A stretch of DNA of 10,558 nt, from contig DRLZ01000275.1 in NCBI GenBank assembly GCA_011322755.1, positions 1 to 10,558 of the forward strand. The letters run 5' to 3'. This document shows, piece after piece, positions 1-7,476 of the stretch. Position 1 is the stretch's first letter; every line of letters starts with the position of its first letter. The stretch comes from Crenotrichaceae bacterium. Lineage in GTDB: Bacteria; Pseudomonadota; Gammaproteobacteria; Methylococcales; DRLZ01. Position numbers and translations under genes: made by a program. The notes under the pieces were generated by a model, which saw only the letters and a program-made list of their open reading frames with translations, was not told the origin of the DNA and made no database searches.

Positions 1-1
1 A

Positions 2-1771
2 CTCGCCGGCGCTGATTTGTGGCAATGTCGCTGGTTGTTGGTTAAAGCCTATGGGTATGCACTGATAGCAGTGAGTGCGCTCGTGTTATTACCGTGGCCG
101 CTAAAGCTTATTATCGATCATGTTTTGTCCGGTCAACCGATTCCTCTTGTTTTAGCGCCGATTGAGACGTTTCTTTACCGGCAACACTGGTTGACAACAC
201 AAACAGATGTGATTGTGGCTTTGGCGATCATCTACGTGTTGATTGCCGCAACAGCGACGCTGTGTGGCGCAGTTGAAAAGAAGACCAATGCACGTATTCG
301 TGAGCAACTGGTACTGAATCTTCGCAGCAAGATGCTTAATCATTTTCAGAAATTATCTGTATTACAGAGTAACAACCATCGCAGCGGCGATATGGTATTG
401 CGGATCACAGGTGATGTCTACGCACTCGTCCGTTTTCTGAGCAGGACAGTACCGCAGATATTCCGTTACAGTATTGTTGCTGTATTTACCTTGTCGGCAA
501 TGTTCTGGCTGGAACCCTGGCTGGCATTTGCTGGATTGGTCATGGTGATGATACTGGTGCTACTGGTTTTATATCACGGTGGACAATTACGCCACACTTC
601 ACGGCATAAACGAGCCAGAGAAGGTGAGGTTGCTGGATTTACCCAGGAATTCGTAAAAGGTGTTGCAACAGTACAGGCTTTGACAGCAGAAGAGCACATC
701 AAACAGCGCTTCGAGGATATTAACCGGACGAGTTTACGAGCCGGCTTGGCTGAAACATCAGCAGCCGTCAACATGGAATGTAATATGCAAATGATTAACG
801 GTTTTGCTGTCGCAGTGATTATGGGTGCTGGTGCAACATTTGTCGTTGCAGGGCAATTAACGATTGGCGATCTCACGGTGTTTGTCGCATACATCGTACA
901 GTTGCTCAAACCAGTTGAAAAAATCAACGAACTGGCATCTGCAGTCAGCCGTGGTTTAAGTCGCGCAGAAATGCTGGTTGCACTACTGAATCAACAACCG
1001 GCAGTACAGGATTGTCGGCAAGCAAGACCAATCGAACCTTGCAGAGGTTTTATTACATTCCATTCAGTCAGCTACGCATATTCTCTACATCGAGACGGCG
1101 AAAAAGTGATTGATGATGTCAGTTTCAGCTTGAAACCGGGGCAATTAACTGTGCTCACAGGTTCAAGCGGGAGTGGTAAAAGCACACTGATTAATCTAAT
1201 CCTGCGCCAGTTAAATCCAGCATCTGGTTCGATAACAATTGATGGACAGGATTATACAGATATAACACTGAGTTCATTACGTTCACAATTTGCGGTGATG
1301 TTGCAACATCATCATCTTTTTTCTGGCAGTTTAAGAAACGCATTGTGGCTTAACAGGGAACAGATTGATGATGCTTTGATTTGGCAGGCACTTGCAAAAG
1401 TGGATATGCAACACTTGGTTAAACGGCTTCCGGATGGTCTAAATACGCGTTTGAATGAAGATGGTCTCAATTTTTCAGGAGGTCAACGTGCACGTTTATC
1501 ACTCGTACGCGCATTGCTACTGGATCGTCCGATTCTGATACTGGATGAGCCGCTTGCAAATATTGATGTTCAGTCACAACAGATTATTGTTGACGTGCTG
1601 AAACAGATTCGTCAATTCAAAACCTGTCTGGTTGTTTCACATCAAACGATTCTGATTAATTGTGCCGATCAGTTGTTGCGACTTGAGCAGGGGCGACTGT
1701 GTCAGCGACCTGCACAAACCAGTCCGGCTAATCAAGCGGCCGACTTTAAACTGGAATGCGGAGGAGTGTGA
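2..1771 (+). CDS. ABC exporter, fused permease and ATPase (5' partial)
   Basis: This half-transporter carries its membrane and ATPase domains on one chain and would export a glycan, glycolipid or similar substrate across the inner membrane as a homodimer. The frame is open to the window edge, so the true start lies upstream. Counting from the TTG at 17, hydrophobic helices occupy about residues 10-300, starting with a PWPLK turn at 26-30 typical of MsbA/NdvA-like exporters. The ATPase domain has Walker A GSSGSGKST at 382-390, a Q-loop Gln at 430, signature FSGGQ at 486-490, Walker B ILILDE ending at Glu511 and an H-loop His at 542. All catalytic residues are present, so it should be active. 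The glycosyltransferase, deacetylase and outer-membrane pore downstream point to a saccharide substrate, but sequence alone cannot exclude a lipid or peptide. The stop codon overlaps an ATG by one base. Confidence 0.94.
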   Translation, partial: LAGADLWQCRWLLVKAYGYALIAVSALVLLPWPLKLIIDHVLSGQPIPLVLAPIETFLYRQHWLTTQTDVIVALAIIYVLIAATATLCGAVEKKTNARIREQLVLNLRSKMLNHFQKLSVLQSNNHRSGDMVLRITGDVYALVRFLSRTVPQIFRYSIVAVFTLSAMFWLEPWLAFAGLVMVMILVLLVLYHGGQLRHTSRHKRAREGEVAGFTQEFVKGVATVQALTAEEHIKQRFEDINRTSLRAGLAETSAAVNMECNMQMINGFAVAVIMGAGATFVVAGQLTIGDLTVFVAYIVQLLKPVEKINELASAVSRGLSRAEMLVALLNQQPAVQDCRQARPIEPCRGFITFHSVSYAYSLHRDGEKVIDDVSFSLKPGQLTVLTGSSGSGKSTLINLILRQLNPASGSITIDGQDYTDITLSSLRSQFAVMLQHHHLFSGSLRNALWLNREQIDDALIWQALAKVDMQHLVKRLPDGLNTRLNEDGLNFSGGQRARLSLVRALLLDRPILILDEPLANIDVQSQQIIVDVLKQIRQFKTCLVVSHQTILINCADQLLRLEQGRLCQRPAQTSPANQAADFKLECGGV

Positions 1772-1927
1772 TGGAGTCAAGCTCAATGTTCTGAAAAACG
1801 AGCCGGCTAAAGATGTGAGCCGTTAGCCAGTAGAGAGCTGGTTTAATCCTGCAACTGCAGTTGGTTAGCTGGCGCTATGAACCAAACAGTTCGCGTTTAT
1901 TCATCAGGCACTCTGGGAGAAACAACC
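1771..1927 (+). other. Operon spacer with short ORF, small hairpins and a palindrome
   Basis: This is the only sizeable gap inside the operon. Immediately before the ABC stop is GGAGGAG (1760-1766), followed by an ATG at 1771 that opens a seven-codon ORF, MESSSMF, ending at 1794. After it, CGGCT (1804-1808) can pair with AGCCG (1818-1822), while the overlapping GGCTAA (1805-1810) can pair with TTAGCC (1823-1828); the two pairings exclude each other. CCAG/CTGG further on and a perfect palindrome CAACTGCAGTTG (1852-1863) complete the region. I see no convincing -35/-10 pair and no T-run terminator. It may be a leader or attenuator-like element, or the remains of a lost gene whose start site survives. 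Confidence 0.4.
1915..1920 (+). promoter_or_regulatory. Ribosome binding site fixing the glycosyltransferase start
   Basis: GGGAGA lies seven bases before the ATG at 1928. The alternative in-frame ATG at 1877 has no comparable purine-rich site, and its extra 17 residues look unlike the start of a GT-B enzyme. This supports initiation at 1928. Confidence 0.7.
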
Positions 1928-3139
1928 ATGAAACAGCAACCTTGTTTACTATTTTACTGCCAGCATTCGTTAGGAATGGGGCATTTGATTCGTTCACTGA
2001 CGCTTGCCAGACAATTATCAAACAGCTTTCGGGTTGTGTTCCTGAATGGCGGACGTTTGCCCGACGCAATACCTATTCCAGACAGTATTGAACTGGTTGA
2101 TCTGCCTTCACTGGAAATGGGTGCTGACAGTCAACTGGTGAGTCGTCAGTGTGGAGCAAGTCTGATGCAAATTAAAAACTTACGGCGACAACAGATATTA
2201 TCCGTTTACGACAGGATTCAGCCTGATGTGGTATTGATAGAACTGTTTCCATTTGGGCGAAAAAAATTTGCTTTTGAATTATTGCCACTATTGCGTCAGG
2301 CGTCCAGCAGTACGCCTCGACCTGTGGTGGTCTGTAGTGTCAGGGATATTCTTGTCGACCAGCGACGTGACCAGCAACGGCATGATGACCGCGCGCGCTG
2401 GCTTGTTGATCGCTATTTTGATGCAGTGCTGGTGCATTCAGATCCTGTATTGTCGTGTTTGCAAGAGTCTTTCAGACCACGTCATGTATTAAAAAAGCAG
2501 ATTTACCACACCGGCTTTATTTCAGCTGATTCCAGCCAGACTATCCCTGCCAACTCAGAATCCCGGCACAGAGCGGATATTGTTGTCTCAGCAGGTGGCG
2601 GTATTGTTGGTGCACCTTTGTTTCGCTGCATGATCGAGGCTTATCCGCTTATTCTGCAAAACCATGACATTCAAGATGATATTCAAGTAAGCATTGTTGC
2701 AGGACCCTTTTTACCTGAAGCAGAGTGGCAATATCTACAGGATCAAAGCCGGCAACTCGCCAATTTAACAGTGTATCGTTCAGTTCCGGATTTACGAACT
2801 GTGTTACGAAATGCACGTGTTTCAATCAGTCAATGTGGATACAACACAGCGATGGATTTACTGCAGACAGGGATACCGTCACTGGTTGTTCCTTACTCAC
2901 AAGCTCGAGAAAACGAACAACAACGCAGAGCTGAACAACTCGCTGATCTGGGTGTGCTTATGGTCTTACCGGAACACCAGCTCAATGCACAAAATTTAGC
3001 GAATAAAATAATTGAACTGCTTGATTTCAAACCTGGAATCAACACGCTGAATTTGAGTGGAGCAACAATTACCCAGGCAATTCTGGAAGATCTGGTTAAA
3101 CAATCAATAACAGAGAATCGTCATGACAGCGTGGCTTGA
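1928..3139 (+). CDS. MurG-like GT-B fold glycosyltransferase
   Basis: This 403-residue cytoplasmic protein probably transfers a sugar from a nucleotide-sugar donor. Near the N-terminus, after a beta strand (LLFYCQ), it has SLGMGHLIRS at 14-23, the glycine-rich GxGH-type loop of GT28/MurG enzymes. In the C-terminal half, SQCGYNTAMD at 301-310 followed by GIPSLVVPY (315-323) and ENEQQRRAEQL (328-338) matches the donor-binding signature of MurG-like proteins, in which a conserved Gln and Arg follow a Pro-rich strand. No signal peptide or membrane helix is seen. The start at 1928 is favoured by the GGGAGA site; a longer reading from 1877 is possible. It overlaps the deacetylase gene by 17 bases, so the two are probably made together. 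The fold class is clear; donor, acceptor and linkage are unknown. Confidence 0.86.
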   Translation: MKQQPCLLFYCQHSLGMGHLIRSLTLARQLSNSFRVVFLNGGRLPDAIPIPDSIELVDLPSLEMGADSQLVSRQCGASLMQIKNLRRQQILSVYDRIQPDVVLIELFPFGRKKFAFELLPLLRQASSSTPRPVVVCSVRDILVDQRRDQQRHDDRARWLVDRYFDAVLVHSDPVLSCLQESFRPRHVLKKQIYHTGFISADSSQTIPANSESRHRADIVVSAGGGIVGAPLFRCMIEAYPLILQNHDIQDDIQVSIVAGPFLPEAEWQYLQDQSRQLANLTVYRSVPDLRTVLRNARVSISQCGYNTAMDLLQTGIPSLVVPYSQARENEQQRRAEQLADLGVLMVLPEHQLNAQNLANKIIELLDFKPGINTLNLSGATITQAILEDLVKQSITENRHDSVA

Positions 3140-3875
3140 TCCTGTACGTATGGTATTAAACCAGAGAAACTGTCAGTTGAACTGTTATTTTCGTGACGAT
3201 GATGCAGGTTGGGATGATCTGACTCTTTTCAAACTCCTTGATTTGTTTCAACTATATGCAGTTCCAATTGATCTTGCTGTGATTCCTAAATGCCTGAGCA
3301 AAGTTCTGGCGACCGAGCTGGTTCTGAGGATTTCTGAATATGGTCATCAAATCGGCCTGCATCAACATGGCTACAATCACAGCAACCACCAGAGTACAGG
3401 GAGAAAGTGCGAATTTGGTGACTGCCGCACTGCAGATCAGCAATTCAGCGATATTGTCATTGGTCAGCGTATTCTCAAGGATTGTTTAGGCGATTATTTG
3501 CAGCCGATGTTTACTCCACCCTGGAATCGATGTACCCAGGACACTGTTGATGTGCTGGAATCACTTGGTTTTGAATCACTGTCTAGAGATTACAGTGCTG
3601 TGCTGTTACAAACTGACCAGCTTCAGGAAATTCCTGTGCATATTGACTGGTTTGCCAAGCGGAAGGGTGTGCGACTTGATTTCCAGATGCTTGGCAAGCA
3701 AATGGCTCAACGTATACAGCAGCACGATTCAATTGGCATCATGTTACATCATCAGATGACCAGTGCCGATGAGCGTGCTGTGCTTGCTGAGTTACTGGAG
3801 TTAGTCTCGACACATTCATCAGTCCACACATGCCTGATGACGGAGATTTCAGGATGTTATTCAGAAATTCTCTAA
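3123..3875 (+). CDS. Polysaccharide deacetylase (CE4/NodB-like), cytoplasmic
   Basis: This 250-residue protein resembles metal-dependent carbohydrate deacetylases that remove N- or O-acetyl groups from sugars. The CE4 landmarks are visible: FRDDDAG at 23-29 gives the catalytic and metal Asp residues; HGYNH at 82-86 gives the HxxxH metal ligands, with further His residues at 80 and 89; FTPPWNR at 130-136 stands for the Arg/Pro/Trp motif; and GIMLHHQM at 205-212 supplies the late His. The N-terminus has no signal peptide or transmembrane helix, so it probably works in the cytoplasm, before export, unlike most CE4 enzymes of exopolysaccharide systems. Its start lies inside the end of the glycosyltransferase gene and its end overlaps the exporter gene by 22 bases. 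The exact substrate cannot be read from the sequence. Confidence 0.87.
   Translation: MTAWLDPVRMVLNQRNCQLNCYFRDDDAGWDDLTLFKLLDLFQLYAVPIDLAVIPKCLSKVLATELVLRISEYGHQIGLHQHGYNHSNHQSTGRKCEFGDCRTADQQFSDIVIGQRILKDCLGDYLQPMFTPPWNRCTQDTVDVLESLGFESLSRDYSAVLLQTDQLQEIPVHIDWFAKRKGVRLDFQMLGKQMAQRIQQHDSIGIMLHHQMTSADERAVLAELLELVSTHSSVHTCLMTEISGCYSEIL
3842..3846 (+). promoter_or_regulatory. Ribosome binding site fixing the outer-membrane protein start
   Basis: GGAGA sits seven bases before the ATG at 3854, inside the end of the deacetylase gene. Starting there puts a basic residue and the hydrophobic core at the right place for a signal peptide, whereas the ATG at 3830 would add eight mainly acidic and polar residues in front. 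Confidence 0.7.
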
Positions 3876-5707
3876 TTACAGCCTATGTTTACCTGCTGTT
3901 ATTGATTTTACTGTTAACGAAAACAGCATACGCTCAGGATCTTGAACAGCGCAGAGTTAAACTCTATGGAATGTGGGATGGTAAAACATTCCGAATCAAT
4001 AAACTCAGGTTCAAGTTCGCGCGCAAGAATTCAAACTATGGCTTGATTACAGGGGTTATCGACAAGCGCTCTTCTGAACAGAATCGACTCAGCATTGGTC
4101 CGTTCAGAGACAGGATTATCTGGGATCAACGTACAAAATTTCTGGGTATGACTAAAAATGAGCTGGTTGCAGGACAATCGGTTAAAGTCAGCGTCCATCT
4201 CGATAAGCAAGGTGATTTAATTGCTGACCGGTTTTCGCCAGGGTCAGGTGATCTGGACCCTGGACAAGTTCAAATCATCGGTAATTTGGCAGATTCTAAA
4301 ATTCTCTCGGATGGCGCAACAAAAGCAAAAATGCTCGGCACCGATGTGATTATTCCAGAAGCGCTATCCAACCTGTCGTTACAATTGACCCGGCGACAGG
4401 ATGACCGTCGACCGGAAGACCAGATTGCTGTACAGCTGTTTGATCGCCCCTTGGTCATTGGTGGTGAAGTTGGTATTAATTCCCGTTTCCGCAAGGATTT
4501 CAGACTCGATCCACATCGAGATGATGATCGATTCAAACTGGAGGCGAGTTTTCAGCTTGAACTGTTTTACAGGATTGCTTCAAACGTGTTTCTGTTTGCT
4601 GAAATGACTGGCGACAGTAATACTGAGATTTACAGGCAAGGTGGCAGGGACAGATCGGTCTCGCGTCGGTTACGCCGAGGCGAGACCTGGCTGTTCTGGG
4701 GTGATATTGCTGGCAGCGGTGTCAGTTTTCAAGTTGGACGCCAGAATTATCAGGATGCTCGTGAGTGGTGGTGGGATGAGAATCTGGATTCAGTGCGTGT
4801 GTATTACAATCAGGCTTTTTTTCATACTGAACTCGCAGTTGCCCAGCGTGTTGCTGTACTGGGTACAAATCAACAGCGAATTGATCCCTGGAAACAAGAT
4901 GTCTTGAGAGTTTTAAGCCGGACTCGCTGGGAATGGGCTGCGAAACAAATTGCGGGATTGTTTTTTCTGCACAGACAGGATTATTCGCAAACCGGAAATG
5001 TTGGCAGGATTGTTAGGCAAGGTGCTGTTGACCCGAGTGATTCCAATTTAACCTGGGTCGGTATCCGCTCACTAGGAAAACTGGATTTTGATGAGCTTGG
5101 AGAAGCAAAGTACTGGCTGGATACAGCCTGGGTAGGTGGTAAGGAAATCGTGTTCAATTATGAGGATGTGGATGATGGTTTGCAGCGCATTGATTCGATT
5201 GATCGCCGTCATATCAATGGCTGGGCGGTGGATGTTGGGGTCACCCTTGAAACCGGTTTGCCGTTGAATCCGAGTTTTACACTGGGTTATGCGTTTGCTT
5301 CCAAACAGTTCAGGCAGACAGGTTTGCAAGACAATAATAACCGTTTTAATGGCGTTGATCGGTTTCGCTACTATGGTGAATTGTCACGACCGGAACTTGC
5401 CAACCTGCATATCGGGACGCTCGCAGCAGGAATCCCGGTGTTGAATAACAGCTCGGTTGAGTTTCTCTACCATTACTATCATCAGGTCAATGAACGGGAT
5501 ACGTTGCGGAGTTTGCGTATTTCTGCTGATCTAACTGGAAATAGCGGCGATATTGGTCATGAATGGGATCTGGTGATTGGACTGGAGGAGTGGCAACACC
5601 TGGAACTGGAATTTGTTGCCGCCATGTTTCGTGCAGGCGCGGCGTATGGCGAACGCGAGGGTCAAATGGCATATACAGTATTGTTCAAAGCGAATTACAA
5701 CTTCTGA
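3854..5707 (+). CDS. Alginate-export-type outer-membrane beta-barrel
   Basis: This 617-residue secreted protein is probably the outer-membrane pore of the glycan export route. It starts with a signal peptide: Arg at 4, a Leu-rich core at 12-22 and cleavage after AYA at 25-27. Residues about 34-145 form a soluble region with the look of two short beta-rich repeats (GVID..., an xLGMTKNEL stretch, then a GQSV/VSV strand pair), reminiscent of DUF5666-like domains. From about residue 196 alternating strands rich in aromatic residues begin, including SFQVGRQNYQ (291-300) and EWWWDENLDSVR (304-315), which recall the Alginate_exp/AlgE family. The chain ends in NYNF, a C-terminal Phe as used for BAM insertion. 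It is longer than AlgE (about 490 residues), mainly through the N-terminal domain. The alginate label refers to the fold; no alginate synthesis genes are visible. Confidence 0.84.
   Translation: MLFRNSLITAYVYLLLLILLLTKTAYAQDLEQRRVKLYGMWDGKTFRINKLRFKFARKNSNYGLITGVIDKRSSEQNRLSIGPFRDRIIWDQRTKFLGMTKNELVAGQSVKVSVHLDKQGDLIADRFSPGSGDLDPGQVQIIGNLADSKILSDGATKAKMLGTDVIIPEALSNLSLQLTRRQDDRRPEDQIAVQLFDRPLVIGGEVGINSRFRKDFRLDPHRDDDRFKLEASFQLELFYRIASNVFLFAEMTGDSNTEIYRQGGRDRSVSRRLRRGETWLFWGDIAGSGVSFQVGRQNYQDAREWWWDENLDSVRVYYNQAFFHTELAVAQRVAVLGTNQQRIDPWKQDVLRVLSRTRWEWAAKQIAGLFFLHRQDYSQTGNVGRIVRQGAVDPSDSNLTWVGIRSLGKLDFDELGEAKYWLDTAWVGGKEIVFNYEDVDDGLQRIDSIDRRHINGWAVDVGVTLETGLPLNPSFTLGYAFASKQFRQTGLQDNNNRFNGVDRFRYYGELSRPELANLHIGTLAAGIPVLNNSSVEFLYHYYHQVNERDTLRSLRISADLTGNSGDIGHEWDLVIGLEEWQHLELEFVAAMFRAGAAYGEREGQMAYTVLFKANYNF
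4657..4687. repeat. Strong hairpin inside the outer-membrane protein gene
   Basis: GGTCTCGC (4657-4664) and GCGAGACC (4680-4687) are perfect inverted copies. After one mismatch the stem continues with TCGG (4666-4669) and CCGA (4675-4678) around a five-base loop, giving 12 pairs out of 13. It encodes an Arg-rich turn (SVSRRLRRGET), so it may be a by-product of Arg codons. Confidence 0.6.
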
Positions 5708-5742
5708 TGAACTTTTAATTTAATCACATGATGTGAAAGATA

Positions 5743-7476
5743 ATGGCTACAACACGAATGACAATGAATCAGAACAAAACAGTCAATGATCAGAGTAGAC
5801 CAGCGGGTTTACCAGCTGGTGATGTATCAAAAAAAGGTCGCAGAATCGTTTTATTCCCGGGCGCATTCAGACCGCCGCACAAAGCACATTTTAATACTGT
5901 CGCCAGTCTTTCTGCACGGGCAGATATCGATGAAGTGGTCATTATCATCACCAATCGCTGCCGCCACATTCCTGGAACAGACAGCGTGCTTGAAAATCAG
6001 ATTGCCGAACAGATCTGGGGGCTCTATCTGCAAGATTTAAATACAAGCAACACCAGTATTCGTATAGAAATAGCGGCACAAAGTGCAGTCAAGCAGGCAC
6101 TCGGTTATTTCGAGACATCACAACAAGCGGACACATTACTGTTCTGTGCCGGTGAAAAGGAATTTAAACGTGGAACAGGACGCTTCAGCAAGATAGAGCA
6201 GCTGTCTCGAAAATACGCGATTTCAGCCTCGGTCATTCCATCACCTGTTGCCGAACTGGCAGGTGGCGCGACATCGATGCGAACACACCTCGCCGCTGGT
6301 TACGCAGGCCGTGATGCTTTCATGAAATGTCTTCCATCACATTTATCCCGACCGCAGTGCAATCAGGTATGGCGGCTCTGCCGCGAAGGGATGACTAAGA
6401 TGACAGATGTCGCAATAGACCATATTCAGCAGATTCTGGAAGATAACGGGTTCAACACCATTACCTCAATCGAATGCCTGAATCATAACAAACCAGATCC
6501 GGTTTTCTGTGTACTGGTGGACAATGGCAAACGCTATTTTGTCAAATACGCGAATAATACAGTCAAGGCAGATCAACTGGGAAAACCACATGGTTTGAAA
6601 CCACGCAACCGCTTGTATGCAGAACGCCGTGTTCTCAAGTGCTTGGGTCAACAGCATTCCTGCCAGATCAAGATACCAGATGTAGTGTGTTTTGATAACA
6701 AGACAAAGACGCTCATTCTGGAAGATGTCAGCAGAGCAGGGCGGCTGCTTGAAGATGATCTGAAGCAGGGAATATTTGATCCACACATTGCCAGGCAGAC
6801 AAGTCTGTTTCTGGCGATGAGTCACAGTACCCAGCCTCCAGATGAAGCATTCTGGGGGAGTCATCAAGCAGATCGAGAACACTGGGAAACCATGCTCAGG
6901 CTTGCTACGATTGATCTCAAAGAAACAAACAGTATTCCAATATCGCTATTCAAGCGACTGGGTTTGCTGCATGATGCCAGTCTAAAAGCAGCCCAATGTG
7001 GGGTTTATCATCTTGATTACAACCCGAGGAATATCTTTGTAACCAACAGCCAGATCAGTGTAATTGATTTTGAAATGAGTTCAAGTATCGGTGATCCAGC
7101 TTTCGACCTGGGTTGTCTGGTTGGGCATTATCTATGCTGGGGCCTGATTAACTATTCTCGCAAACAGTGTTTGACAAGTTTATGTGAGATGCTTGATTGC
7201 TATCGAAATGTAATGACAGGAAAAAAATGGGTTGCTGTTTCAGAGCGCATCTTACCGTTTGCCGCAACAGTCATTATTTCTAGATTGATCTGGAGTGAAC
7301 CAATGCTTGATCCAGTTCTATGCGGCAGTTTGTTGGGGGTGGCAACAACACTTTTGGTATCTGGTCATCACCAGAAAGCAGTATTACAGAAGATATTCAC
7401 AGACGATTCAGCTCATTTATACGATGCTGATGAAAGACAACGACTATTCAAGGAGACAGAGAATGAATACAGTTAA
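5743..7476 (+). CDS. Fusion: HIGH-type nucleotidyltransferase + APH/MTR-kinase-like kinase
   Basis: This 577-residue cytoplasmic bifunctional enzyme probably phosphorylates a small alcohol, sugar or nucleoside and joins it to a nucleotide. Residues about 33-200 are a nucleotidyltransferase of the NadD/PPAT/cytidylyltransferase superfamily: GAFRPPHKAHF at 40-50 (HxGH motif with Ala for Gly at 48) and GATSMR at 175-180, matching the C-terminal (S)xTxxR motif. Residues about 225-560 are an aminoglycoside-phosphotransferase/methylthioribose-kinase fold: Lys268 in YFVKYA, Glu294 in YAERRV, catalytic loop HLDYNPRN at 423-430 and the metal-binding VIDFE at 440-444, followed by GDPAFDLG. Key residues of both halves are intact. 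The order is the reverse of HldE, and the kinase fold differs from both HldE and NadR. The start at 5743 has only a weak GAAAGA site; the ATGs at 5758 and 5764 are alternatives. Substrate unknown. Confidence 0.86.
   Translation: MATTRMTMNQNKTVNDQSRPAGLPAGDVSKKGRRIVLFPGAFRPPHKAHFNTVASLSARADIDEVVIIITNRCRHIPGTDSVLENQIAEQIWGLYLQDLNTSNTSIRIEIAAQSAVKQALGYFETSQQADTLLFCAGEKEFKRGTGRFSKIEQLSRKYAISASVIPSPVAELAGGATSMRTHLAAGYAGRDAFMKCLPSHLSRPQCNQVWRLCREGMTKMTDVAIDHIQQILEDNGFNTITSIECLNHNKPDPVFCVLVDNGKRYFVKYANNTVKADQLGKPHGLKPRNRLYAERRVLKCLGQQHSCQIKIPDVVCFDNKTKTLILEDVSRAGRLLEDDLKQGIFDPHIARQTSLFLAMSHSTQPPDEAFWGSHQADREHWETMLRLATIDLKETNSIPISLFKRLGLLHDASLKAAQCGVYHLDYNPRNIFVTNSQISVIDFEMSSSIGDPAFDLGCLVGHYLCWGLINYSRKQCLTSLCEMLDCYRNVMTGKKWVAVSERILPFAATVIISRLIWSEPMLDPVLCGSLLGVATTLLVSGHHQKAVLQKIFTDDSAHLYDADERQRLFKETENEYS
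7451..7456 (+). promoter_or_regulatory. Ribosome binding site fixing the lipoprotein start
   Basis: AGGAGA stands six bases before the ATG at 7463, within the end of the fusion gene. It selects this start over the upstream in-frame ATG at 7295, which would place 56 residues from the fusion gene's alternative frame in front of the signal peptide. Confidence 0.8.

Noticed and set aside
1832..1855. CCAG/CTGG stem as a terminator after the ABC gene
   Set aside because: The stem is short and no T-run follows; the downstream genes appear to belong to the same operon.
1877..1927. Upstream ATG start for the glycosyltransferase
   Set aside because: It lacks a ribosome site, and the GGGAGA before 1928 gives an N-terminus that fits GT-B enzymes better.
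3830..3853. Upstream ATG start for the outer-membrane protein
   Set aside because: It would put an acidic, polar segment before the signal peptide; 3854 has a proper GGAGA site.
4270..4536. 88-residue open frame opposite the barrel gene
   Set aside because: Low-complexity Ser/Arg composition typical of an antisense frame; the + strand gene is well supported.
6466..6882. 138-residue open frame opposite the kinase domain
   Set aside because: The kinase motifs on the + strand are unambiguous and the antisense product has no recognisable features.
7295..7462. Longer reading of the lipoprotein gene
   Set aside because: The extra part lies in another frame of the kinase domain and would bury the signal peptide and lipobox.
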